A stretch of 64,000 nucleotides of DNA from assembly GCF_024213555.1 (NCBI RefSeq), contig NZ_JANAVO010000001.1, positions 2,046,001 through 2,110,000 of the forward strand. The letters are read 5' to 3'. How positions within the stretch are numbered: position 1 is the stretch's first letter; each line of letters starts with the position of its first letter. The notes under the pieces were generated by a model. The model was not told the origin of the DNA, made no database searches, and worked only from the letters and a program-made list of their open reading frames with translations. The DNA is from Allokutzneria sp. A3M-2-11 16. GTDB lineage: Bacteria; Actinomycetota; Actinomycetes; Mycobacteriales; Pseudonocardiaceae. Positions 35,326-43,065 of this stretch are shown piece after piece. The translations under genes were made by a program, and so were the position numbers.

Positions 35326-36450
35326 CTATTCGCCTTGCACGCTGCGATGGCCTTCGGACCAGGGCCATGAGCCGCCGAAACCCAGCTCCCGCAGCGCGCT
35401 CGGCGAGCAGTTCAGCACCAGCGGCCGCAGCGCCTCCGACGAGGGCGAGGACGCGAGGGGCTGGGGCAGTCGTTCCACCCCGACAGCGATGGCGCTGCCG
35501 TCCGGCATGCCCAGCACCCCGTTCAGCGTCAGCCTGCCGCGCGGGCCGAGCGGGCGGGGCGTGCGCAGCCGGTGCCACGCCCGGGTGCCCAGGTGCGCGG
35601 CGTAGGCGTCATCGCCCTCGGCGTAGCCGACCGCCATGCGCCCATCGACCGCGTTGAGCTGGCCCTCGTCGCCCGGCGACGGGGTGATCCGCCAGCCGGA
35701 GCCGGTCCACGCCATGGTCAGCGGCGAGCGCACCCCGGCCTCGTCGGTGCGGTAGCCGACCGCGACCACGTCGCCGCTGTCCGGGAGAACCGTCACGTCC
35801 TGCAGGCTGTGCTCCATGCCGAGCTCGGACGGCGTGGCGAAGCGCTGCCAGTAGTCGCCGTCGAAGCGCAGGACCACGGCCGTTTCCAGGCCGTTCGCGA
35901 ACGCCCAGCCCACCGCCCACACGTTGGTGGCGGAGGTGCCCGCGATCCCGGACAGGCCCCAGTGCTCGCCGATGTCCGGCAGCGGCAGCTCCGCCCAGCG
36001 ACTGCCGTCCCAGCGCTGGACCAGGCCGCGCCGGTGGCTGTCCGAGCGGCGGCAGAGGTCACCGACCGCCCACACGTCGTCCGGGCCGAACTCCGCCATG
36101 CCCAGGTAGGAGCCGTGCGAGTCGGCGGGGAAGGGGGTGTCCACCTGCCGCCACCCGCTGCCGAAGTGGTGCAGCATCCGGCCGTTGTCGCCCGCCGCCC
36201 AGATCTCGTCGCCCGGCGCGGTCAGCGCGGTGACCCGGCCGATGTCCGGAACGGGGGCCTCCCGCCAGACCGCGCCGTCCCGCCAGAGCGCCTTGGTCAG
36301 GTGGCCGGTCCTGGTGACCAGGAAGCCCAGCGCCCACACCCGGGTCGCGGTGCTCACCACACCGGTGAGCACCGCGTTCAGCTGCGGGGTCCGCTCCTGC
36401 TGCCACAGGCGCGTCGCCGTGCCCTTCCCGGGCGCTCGTGAAGGCTCCAT
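35326..36450 (-). CDS. Beta-propeller-like protein with repeated VWAVG motif
   Basis: A 374-residue protein (from ATG 36450) with at least six to seven repeats of about 45-55 residues, each ending in a strand such as VWALGF, IWAAGD, VWAVGD, VWAVGW, VVAVGY, MAVGY or AIAVGV, with Trp-rich strands (W-RDGAVWRE, WDGSRWAEL, GDYWQRF) between. This indicates a closed beta-propeller. No signal peptide or membrane helix is visible. No function is known; it sits alone between the ligase unit and the divergent DegT gene. Confidence 0.65.
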   Translation of the reverse strand: MEPSRAPGKGTATRLWQQERTPQLNAVLTGVVSTATRVWALGFLVTRTGHLTKALWRDGAVWREAPVPDIGRVTALTAPGDEIWAAGDNGRMLHHFGSGWRQVDTPFPADSHGSYLGMAEFGPDDVWAVGDLCRRSDSHRRGLVQRWDGSRWAELPLPDIGEHWGLSGIAGTSATNVWAVGWAFANGLETAVVLRFDGDYWQRFATPSELGMEHSLQDVTVLPDSGDVVAVGYRTDEAGVRSPLTMAWTGSGWRITPSPGDEGQLNAVDGRMAVGYAEGDDAYAAHLGTRAWHRLRTPRPLGPRGRLTLNGVLGMPDGSAIAVGVERLPQPLASSPSSEALRPLVLNCSPSALRELGFGGSWPWSEGHRSVQGE

Positions 36451-36635
36451 CACCTGTGTATTCGCTCGAGGGGCCCGCAACGTTCGCCTCCCGGCAGCGT
36501 GTCGTGTGCCATATCCCTGCAACGGGGGAGGACGCCCGCCATGACGCCGGGGCGGCCCACCACCGGGGTGACCGGCGATACATCGGTAACGTGGCCGATT
36601 GCCATGTTGGTCCTGCCGAGCCGAAAGACGAGTGA

Positions 36636-37733
36636 ATGATCCCCATCACCGTCGTCGACGTCGCCGACGCGGAACCGCTGGTCATGGAGGTCCTGCGTTC
36701 GGGCGTCATCGCCCAGGGCCCGATGGTCAAGCGGTTCGAGGATGCTTTTGCCGAGGTCGCTGGCGTGCGCCACGCGATCGCCGTGAACAGCGGCACCACA
36801 GCGTTGGTCGCCTCGATCCAGGTCCTGGACCTGAAGCCGGGCGACGAGGTCGTCACCTCACCCTTCACCTTCGTCGCCACGCTGAACGCGATCCTGGAGG
36901 CGGGCGCGACCGCGCGCTTCGCCGACATCTCCGAGGACGACTTCTGCGTGGACCCCGACGCGGTCGCCGCCGCGATCGGGCCGAGGACCAAGGTCCTGAT
37001 GCCGGTGCACCTGTACGGGCAGATGGCCGACATGAGCCGGCTCGCACCGCTGGCCGAGCGCAACGGCCTTGCCATGGTCGAGGACGCCGCGCAGGCGGTC
37101 GGCGCCAGCTTCGCCGGGAACAAGGCGGGCAGCTACGGCCTCGGCTGCTTCTCGCTCTACGCGACGAAGAACATCACCACCGCCGAGGGCGGCGTGATCA
37201 CCACGAACGACGACGAGCTGGCCGACCGGCTGCGCGTGCTGCGCAACCAGGGCATGCGGGCCCGCTACCAGTACGAGGTCGCCGGGCACAACTACCGGCT
37301 GACCGACCTGCACGCGGCCGTGGGCATCCCGCAGCTGGAGAAGCTGGCGAGCGTGACGGAGCTGCGCCAGCGCAACGCCGAGGCGCTGTCCAAGGGCCTG
37401 GCCGACGTGCCCGGCCTGCGGCTGCCGCAGGTGCTCGCCGACCGCACCCACGTCTGGCACCAGTACACCGTGCTGGTCGGCCCGGACGCCGCGGTCGACC
37501 GGGACGAGCTGTCGGCGAAGCTGACCGAGAAGGGTGTCGGCAACGGCATCTACTACCCGAAGGTCGTCTTCGACTACGACTGCTACCGGGACCACCCCGG
37601 CGTGATCGCCTCCGACGTGCCGGTCACCGCGCGCGTCGCCCAGCAGGCGCTGTCGCTGCCGGTGCACCCCAAGCTGACCGAGTCCGACATCGACAAGATC
37701 GTCGGCACCGTGAGGGAGGTGCTCGGCGCATGA
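36636..37733 (+). CDS. DegT/DnrJ/EryC1/StrS-family sugar aminotransferase
   Basis: A 365-residue PLP-dependent aminotransferase acting on nucleotide-linked keto-sugars. Family marks are AVNSGTTALVAS, EDAAQAVGASFAG, the PLP-lysine segment SLYATKNITTAEGG (Lys in ATKN), and the distal TRVAQ region. ATG 36636 gives the standard start. The stop overlaps the next gene (ATGA). It pairs with the Gfo/Idh/MocA enzyme, as in WbpB/WbpE-type amino-sugar routes. Confidence 0.92.
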   Translation: MIPITVVDVADAEPLVMEVLRSGVIAQGPMVKRFEDAFAEVAGVRHAIAVNSGTTALVASIQVLDLKPGDEVVTSPFTFVATLNAILEAGATARFADISEDDFCVDPDAVAAAIGPRTKVLMPVHLYGQMADMSRLAPLAERNGLAMVEDAAQAVGASFAGNKAGSYGLGCFSLYATKNITTAEGGVITTNDDELADRLRVLRNQGMRARYQYEVAGHNYRLTDLHAAVGIPQLEKLASVTELRQRNAEALSKGLADVPGLRLPQVLADRTHVWHQYTVLVGPDAAVDRDELSAKLTEKGVGNGIYYPKVVFDYDCYRDHPGVIASDVPVTARVAQQALSLPVHPKLTESDIDKIVGTVREVLGA

Positions 37734-38701
37734 GCAACCCCAGGATCGCCCTCATCGGCGGCGGCCAGATGGGCTCGCTGCACGCCCGCGTGCTCGCCCA
37801 GTCCGCCCGCGCCGACTTCGTCCAGCTGATCGAGCCGCGCCAGGAGTCCGGCAAGCTGCTGGCCGACAAGCACGGCGCGGCGTGGGCCCCGGACTTCGAC
37901 GGTCTGTCCAATGTGGACGCCGTGGTGATCGCGGCGGCGACCGAGGCGCACTACGCGCTGGCCAAGCGGGTGCTGGAGCTGGGAAAGCCGCTGCTGGTGG
38001 AGAAGCCGCTCGCGGCCTCCTACGAGCAGTCGGCCGAACTGGTCGCGGAGTCCGAGCAGCGCGGCCTGCCGCTGCTGTGCGGTTTCCTGGAGCGGTTCAA
38101 CCCGGCCGTGCTCACCGCGAAGCAGTTCATCGGTGACGTGGTCCAGGTCAACGCGACCAGGCACTCGCCGTTCGTCTCCCGGATCAAGACCGGTGTCGCC
38201 ACCGACCTGCTGATCCACGACGTGGACCTGGCGATCGGGTTCACCGGTCAGGAGCCGGACTCGGTCAAGGGCTCCTTCGGCTACTTCCACAGCCAGTCGA
38301 AGTCCAACCGGTCCGAGGACAGCGCCGACGCCACCATGTCCTTCACCAACGGCGCGCTGGCCACCATCTCGGCCAGCCGGATCAGCCAGCGCAAGATCCG
38401 CGAGATCTCGGTGATGGAGCTGCACCGGCTGATCGAGATCGACCTGCTGCGCAAGGGCATCACCATCTACCGGCACGTCGCCGACTCGCCCGCCTCGGAC
38501 GGCGTCGGCTACCGCCAGCAGACGGTCATCGAGATCCCGTCCATCCAGCACAGCGCGGAGCCGCTGGCCGCGCAGCTGGACCACTTCCTCAACCTGCTCG
38601 ACACGGGCGCCGGGGTCGACGCGGAGCGCAAGGCGATCCTGCCCGCGCACCGCGCCGTGCACGAGGCGACCGTCTCGGCGACGGCGGTCGCGGCCGTCTA
38701 G
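37730..38701 (+). CDS. Gfo/Idh/MocA-family oxidoreductase
   Basis: A 323-residue NAD(P)-dependent dehydrogenase. The Rossmann fold begins RIALIGGGQMGSLHARVL; the dehydrogenase lysine is in the LVEKPLA motif, and the sugar-binding domain includes HDVDLAIG. The enzyme probably oxidises a nucleotide sugar (C3 keto) for the aminotransferase encoded upstream. Coupled by a four-base overlap. The pair likely makes an amino sugar for a surface glycan. It ends at a strong terminator. Confidence 0.92.
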   Translation: MSNPRIALIGGGQMGSLHARVLAQSARADFVQLIEPRQESGKLLADKHGAAWAPDFDGLSNVDAVVIAAATEAHYALAKRVLELGKPLLVEKPLAASYEQSAELVAESEQRGLPLLCGFLERFNPAVLTAKQFIGDVVQVNATRHSPFVSRIKTGVATDLLIHDVDLAIGFTGQEPDSVKGSFGYFHSQSKSNRSEDSADATMSFTNGALATISASRISQRKIREISVMELHRLIEIDLLRKGITIYRHVADSPASDGVGYRQQTVIEIPSIQHSAEPLAAQLDHFLNLLDTGAGVDAERKAILPAHRAVHEATVSATAVAAV

Positions 38702-38715
38702 CTCCGAACCACGCG

Positions 38716-38752
38716 AAACGCGGCGGTGAGACTCGTTCTCACCGCCGCGTTT
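38716..38752 (+). terminator. Terminator after the aminotransferase-dehydrogenase pair
   Basis: AAACGCGGCGGTGAGA and TCTCACCGCCGCGTTT form a 16-base-pair stem with a five-base loop, followed by TGTTTTG. This is a textbook intrinsic terminator. Confidence 0.92.
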
Positions 38753-38899
38753 TGTTTTGCGAGCAGTTCTCGAATTCGAGGTTGATCAAGATCACGTCAA
38801 TCGAACGCATTTATTGACGTTTGCTTGAGGATTGCCAGCGTTTCCGGGCTGAGTAGTGTCGTCGCTGTCCCCGTTGGAACTCGTTCTTGTGAGGAAAGC

Positions 38900-39307
38900 G
38901 TGCGTATTTCAATTCTGCTCCCCGTGGTCGCCGCCGCGGCGCTGTCGGTCGGCTTCACCGGTACCGCGAGCGCCGCACCTGCCGGTATGCCCGAGGCCTG
39001 CAAGCAGTTCGCCGAGCTGGTGCAGGCCCCGCAGGCCGCGTTCCAGATGACGTGGACCGAGGGCGGCAGGAAGATGAGCGGCTGGAAGTGCGCGGTCGCG
39101 GGCGAGAAGAACCCCAAGGTGTGCGAGGTGGACGAATTCGGCAACACCGCGAAGGTGCTGGCCGTCTGGGTGGCCGGGAAGTCCGAGCTGAAGTTCTACA
39201 AGGGCCTCGGTGACCACAAGTTCGTTGAAGCCTACGGCCCCACGGGAAATGTGACTCAGCTCCCCAAGCCGATCACCGTCGACGGTTACTGCGCGACCCG
39301 GGGCTGA
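38900..39307 (+). CDS. Small secreted protein of unknown function
   Basis: A 135-residue protein. The signal peptide is at about 1-25 (VRISILLPVVAAAALSVGF, cleavage after ASA). The mature part is about 110 residues with four Cys (EACKQF, WKCAV, KVCEV, GYCATRG) that could form two disulphides. GTG 38900 has GAGGAA upstream. No family is recognised. Its end overlaps the converging GT-C-like gene by 22 bases. Confidence 0.7.
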   Translation: MRISILLPVVAAAALSVGFTGTASAAPAGMPEACKQFAELVQAPQAAFQMTWTEGGRKMSGWKCAVAGEKNPKVCEVDEFGNTAKVLAVWVAGKSELKFYKGLGDHKFVEAYGPTGNVTQLPKPITVDGYCATRG

Positions 39308-40926
39308 GCCGCCCACACCCCGGAGAACGGACCGCACGCGATGCGCCGCCCGTTGAGCCCACTGCTGATCCGCGCCTCCAGATCGGTGTAGCCGGTCGCC
39401 TGGAACAACACGAGGTAGTCACCTCCGGTGTTCAGCCTCGGCACCGTGTCGAGCATCCGCTTCGACGCGTCCCCGACGAGTTCCAGCGGTAGCGGCCAGT
39501 CCAGTGGGAACGGGTTGCGCAAACCCAGTGCCGGATAGACGAAGGCGTTGTCCGGCAACACCGCGACGCGGGTGGCGGGGTGGGCGCGCACGCACTCCTC
39601 GATCTGCTCGACGTAGCGGTACATCGACGGGTTCGTCCGCAGCCCGTTCAGGGTCGGGGCGATCCGGCCGAGGCTCGCGGAGAGCTCCCACTGCGGACGG
39701 TCGCGGTACGGCGAGGCGTCGTGGGCGTCGACGACCAGCTTGGACGTGCCCAGCAGCAGGACGAGCGCCATCGCGACGCCGCCCGCCGGGCCGAGCGAGC
39801 ACCTGGGCAACTGGGGCGAGAGCAGCCACAGCACGCTCAGCGCGAGCGTTCCGCCGAGCAGGGTCGGTGAGTCGTACCCCCAGGACAGCGCGGACATCAA
39901 CGCCAGTGCCACCACGGCGAGCGCGCCCTGGGGCGCATGCGCGTCGAGCACCCAGCGGGCCACCACGGCGAAGATCAGCACCCACAGCAGCACCATGCCC
40001 CAGTCGCCGGACCGCAGCATGTCGCTCTGCACGACCACGAGCAGCACGACCGCCGCGGCGACCACGGCCGGGATCATCGCGGTGTCCTTGCGCCGCAACA
40101 AGACCACGGCGATGATGCAGCCGGCCGCCCAGAGCATCGCGGTCATCGCCTCCGGTGCTTCCCAGACGGTGAAGGCGCGCTGCGGCCATGCTCCGTGCGC
40201 GCCGCCGAGCTGCTCGACCATCGGCCGGAGCCCGCCGGAGAGGGCGACGAAACCGCCGTAGCCCAACGGGAACGCGCTCGTCCACAGAATGTCCAAAATG
40301 GACAGACGATGCCGCAGGAACAGGTAGGTCAGGGTGCAGGCGGCCGCGAAGACGAAGCTCTGCTTGGTGAACGCGGCCATTCCGAGCAGGAACAGCCCGC
40401 CGTACCTGGGCAGCGCCCCGCCCGACCGCAGGCCCGCGCGCAACGCCCACCAGCCGCAGGCGACCAGGAGGATTCCGTCGATCGTGTGCCAGGCCATCAG
40501 CGGGAACGTGTGCAGGTTGACCAGCGCCGCCGCGGCGACCAGCCCGGTGAACAGCGGTCCCCAGGTCCGCACGGCGCGGCCGGTGACCAGGGTCGCCAGC
40601 GCGATGGTCGCCACCGTCAGCTCGATCATCGCGATCAACGCCGAGACCAGGAACAACGGGCCGGGCACCAGGAAGTCCACAGTGTGCAGCAACGCCGAGC
40701 CCAGCGGCCGCGCCGAGACGACGTCGCGGTGCGGGACCTCGCCGTGCAGCAGGCGCCAGCTCAGGGCGAGCGTGAAGCCCTGGTCGGTGGGGTGGAACCC
40801 GAACCGGCCGATCCGCGCGACCGCCCAGCCGCTGAGCAGCAGCACCCAGGCGGTGTGCGCCGCGGGCCGCAACCAGGTGGTGGGGAGCACAGCGGACCGC
40901 GCCCGCAGTGCCGTCGAGGCAAGCAT
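39286..40926 (-). CDS. GT-C-like polytopic membrane glycosyltransferase
   Basis: A 546-residue membrane protein with 11-12 helices and a C-terminal extracytoplasmic domain (about 440-546). The first outside loop has acidic residues in RFGFHPTDQGF and the HRDVVSARPLG segment, fitting the GT-C architecture (polyprenyl-phosphate-sugar users such as PMT/ArnT-like enzymes). The acceptor and sugar are unknown. It is divergent from the serine hydrolase. It could use a sugar made by the nearby aminotransferase pair, which is only context. Confidence 0.7.
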   Translation of the reverse strand: MLASTALRARSAVLPTTWLRPAAHTAWVLLLSGWAVARIGRFGFHPTDQGFTLALSWRLLHGEVPHRDVVSARPLGSALLHTVDFLVPGPLFLVSALIAMIELTVATIALATLVTGRAVRTWGPLFTGLVAAAALVNLHTFPLMAWHTIDGILLVACGWWALRAGLRSGGALPRYGGLFLLGMAAFTKQSFVFAAACTLTYLFLRHRLSILDILWTSAFPLGYGGFVALSGGLRPMVEQLGGAHGAWPQRAFTVWEAPEAMTAMLWAAGCIIAVVLLRRKDTAMIPAVVAAAVVLLVVVQSDMLRSGDWGMVLLWVLIFAVVARWVLDAHAPQGALAVVALALMSALSWGYDSPTLLGGTLALSVLWLLSPQLPRCSLGPAGGVAMALVLLLGTSKLVVDAHDASPYRDRPQWELSASLGRIAPTLNGLRTNPSMYRYVEQIEECVRAHPATRVAVLPDNAFVYPALGLRNPFPLDWPLPLELVGDASKRMLDTVPRLNTGGDYLVLFQATGYTDLEARISSGLNGRRIACGPFSGVWAAQPRVAQ

Positions 40927-41031
40927 GACCCCTTACACCGTCGAGGGGTTCATTCGGTTGCCACGAGTTCTCGTTTCGTCCAGGGCCGAACTGAAATGTC
41001 TTCGCGTTCTTCGGTCCTCGGATTGATGCTT

Positions 41032-41037
41032 TATATT
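41032..41037 (+). promoter_or_regulatory. -10 box of leaderless serine hydrolase promoter
   Basis: TATATT lies exactly six bases before GTG 41044. This supports GTG 41044, and not ATG 41026, as the start. Confidence 0.5.
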
Positions 41038-41043
41038 CCGCTC

Positions 41044-41946
41044 GTGCGCCGCTCCATTGTGGTTCTTTCCACCGCCGCCCTTGTCGCCGGTTTCTCGCCC
41101 GCGGCTCTCGCCGAGCCGCTCGCGCCCGCGGACATGACCGCCGCGGTCGCCGTCTATGACCGCCAGCGCGATCGGTTCACGGTCGAGCGGGATGCGGACA
41201 AACCGTTCCGCTCCGCTTCTGTGGTCAAATTGCTGATCGCGCTCGACCACCTGTACCAGCACGATCCCGAGCTGGTGCTGGAGAAGGCGAAGACCGACGC
41301 GGCGCGCAATGACATCCTCTACCTGCGCGCGATGCTGCGCGGGAGCTGGGATTACGCGGCCAGCGTCTTCTGGGTGCGCGGCGGATATGCCGACATCCTC
41401 AAGCGCATGGTGGAACGCATCGGCCTGAAGGGGACCAAGCCGCCGGAGAAGCCCGGAATGTGGGGCTACACCTCGGTCACCCCGCACGACATCGTGCGCG
41501 TCTACAACCACATTCTCGACGACGCCCCGGCGAAGTACCGCGACTTCATCATGACCAACATCCACATGTGGGAGAAGTGCGGAGAGGACGCGTGGGACCA
41601 GTCCTTCGGAATTCCGCGCGCCTTCGGCAAACCGTGGAGCGCGAAGCAGGGGTGGTCCGCGTGGGGCGCGACCCCGCCCGCCGGGCAGGACTGCGCGCTC
41701 GGTGCCGCGCGGATGGCGGCGGGCCCGCCGGTGCCCGCGGCCAAGGAGGACGTGGTCGACCTCAGCAGCCCGCTGCTGCACACCACCGGAACGGTCGGCA
41801 AGGACGACCGGAGCGTCGTGGTGGTGTTCTCCACCTTCCCCAAGGGCACGACCTGGAAGGACGGGTCCGACCGCATCACCAGGTACACCCGGAACCTGTT
41901 GCCGTACGTGCCCGGCGCCCGCCCCGGCAAGCCCTCCGGTATTTGA
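41044..41946 (+). CDS. Secreted serine hydrolase, beta-lactamase-like fold
   Basis: A 300-residue exported protein. The signal peptide is at about 1-23 (RRSIVVLSTAALVAGFSPAALA). The SxxK motif appears in RSASVVKLLIAL, so the fold is that of class A beta-lactamases/DD-peptidases. A clear KTG triad is replaced by TTGTVGKDD, hence the substrate is uncertain. GTG 41044 lies six bases after a TATATT -10 box. Likely a wall-active enzyme. It is divergent from the GT-C-like gene. Confidence 0.78.
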   Translation: MRRSIVVLSTAALVAGFSPAALAEPLAPADMTAAVAVYDRQRDRFTVERDADKPFRSASVVKLLIALDHLYQHDPELVLEKAKTDAARNDILYLRAMLRGSWDYAASVFWVRGGYADILKRMVERIGLKGTKPPEKPGMWGYTSVTPHDIVRVYNHILDDAPAKYRDFIMTNIHMWEKCGEDAWDQSFGIPRAFGKPWSAKQGWSAWGATPPAGQDCALGAARMAAGPPVPAAKEDVVDLSSPLLHTTGTVGKDDRSVVVVFSTFPKGTTWKDGSDRITRYTRNLLPYVPGARPGKPSGI

Positions 41947-42039
41947 GAACTTGACCCCGGTCTATACGCCGAATGGGTGCAGTTCTACGCTGTGTGACCG
42001 CACGTAGTAATCGGATTCCGGTGCGGAAGGCATCCCTCG

Positions 42040-42714
42040 ATGACCGAGACAGCGATCGCCACCACCAAACTCGGCAGGCAGTACGGCGCCAAGTGGGCAC
42101 TTCGAGACTGCACCCTGCGGATTCCCGCGGGCCGGGTGGTCGGCGTCGTGGGCCCCGCGGGCTCTGGCAAGTCGACCCTGATGAACGTGATGGTCGGCCT
42201 GCTGCACCCGACCGAGGGTGAACTCGAACTGCTCGGCGAGCGCGTGGGGCCGACCAGCGTGCTGGAGCGGGTCGCGCACATCGCCAAGGAGGACGCGCTC
42301 TGCCGCGGCTTCAAGGTGGCCGACCTGCTCACCGCGGCGCGGCTGTTCAACGCGCGCTGGACGCAGCGGATCGCCGAGGACCGGCTGCGCGAGCGCGGGA
42401 TCGCCCTCGACAGCAAGGTCGGCGAGCTCTCCTGCAGCCAGCGGGCCCAGGTCGCGCTGACCGTCGCGCTGGCCACCACGCCGGAGCTGCTGATCCTGGA
42501 CGCGCCGGTGACGGGCCTGGACCCGTTGGCGCGCAAGGAAACCGTGTCCGCGCTGCGGGCCGCGCAGGCCGAGACCGGGTGCACCGTCGTCGTCTCCGCC
42601 CAGACGGTCACCGAGCTGGACGGGCTGTGCGACTACCTCGTCGTGCTGGACGAGGGCCGGGTGCTGATGGCCGGTGACGTCGACGACCTGGTGCTGACCG
42701 GCCCCGCCGCTTAG
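42040..42714 (+). CDS. Orphan ABC ATPase with altered catalytic motifs
   Basis: A 224-residue ABC ATPase of YtrB type (LDPLAR after the D-loop). Walker A is intact (GPAGSGKST, about 38-46). The signature is LSCSQ instead of LSGGQ. Walker B reads LLILDAP, with Ala in place of the catalytic Glu (codon GCG at about residue 155). The H-loop His is replaced by Gln (VVVSAQTV). No membrane permease lies next to it. It can probably bind ATP but hydrolyse poorly, so a regulatory role or decay is possible. Confidence 0.82.
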   Translation: MTETAIATTKLGRQYGAKWALRDCTLRIPAGRVVGVVGPAGSGKSTLMNVMVGLLHPTEGELELLGERVGPTSVLERVAHIAKEDALCRGFKVADLLTAARLFNARWTQRIAEDRLRERGIALDSKVGELSCSQRAQVALTVALATTPELLILDAPVTGLDPLARKETVSALRAAQAETGCTVVVSAQTVTELDGLCDYLVVLDEGRVLMAGDVDDLVLTGPAA

Positions 42715-42752
42715 ACGCTGTCCCGTAAGCCACCCAAGCGCCGCACACCAAG

Positions 42753-42758
42753 TAAACT
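42753..42758 (+). promoter_or_regulatory. -10 box of mini-ORF element 1
   Basis: TAAACT, six bases before GTG 42765. The same box-to-start spacing occurs in all three copies of the element. Confidence 0.5.
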
Positions 42759-42764
42759 CTGCTC

Positions 42765-42812
42765 GTGCACCTCATCCGCCTGCTCACCCCATCCGGGGCG
42801 GCCGCGGTCTAG
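42765..42812 (+). CDS. Leaderless mini-ORF, element B copy 1 (15 codons)
   Basis: GTG opens MHLIRLLTPSGAAAV and stops at TAG 42810. It has the same length and codon register as the copy at 47616-47663 (8 of 15 residues identical), preceded by TAAACT-N6 and followed five bases later by the conserved hairpin. The 351-base gap 42715-43065 contains only this element and GC-rich sequence. No family is known; it may be a peptide, a decoy ORF or a regulatory leader. Confidence 0.45.
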   Translation: MHLIRLLTPSGAAAV

Positions 42813-42817
42813 AGAAC

Positions 42818-42880
42818 CCCGTTTCGTACTCTTAACGGGAAAAAGAGCGCTCCCAAATCCCGTTAAGAGTACGAAACGGG
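42818..42880. repeat. Element B copy 1 hairpin
   Basis: 22-base arms beginning CCCGTTTCGTAC (42818-42839) and ending GTACGAAACGGG (42859-42880) are perfectly complementary, with a 19-base loop containing AGCGCT. The loop reads AAAAAGAGCGCTCCCAAAT. Homology with copy 2 extends on both sides (about 42725-42930). It lies between converging genes and is probably a bidirectional terminator. Confidence 0.85.
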
Positions 42881-43065
42881 TTTTGGGCTGCCCTGCTGAT
42901 GTTCTGGGCGGGCGAGCGCGGGGTGGGGTCGCGATCGCTACCGACCACTGACAGGACACCGCCTGGCCGCGTTTCGGGCGCATAGCGGGCGATCGGGCGC
43001 TGCTTGCACCCGCTATGCGTCCAAAAGGGTCCTGGGGCGGGGTTCCGGCGTGGGGCCGGGCGCGG

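Noticed and set aside
39937-41043. Long in-frame N-terminal extension of the serine hydrolase
   Set aside because: Antisense to the GT-C-like gene; the signal peptide begins at 41044, with a -10 box six bases upstream.
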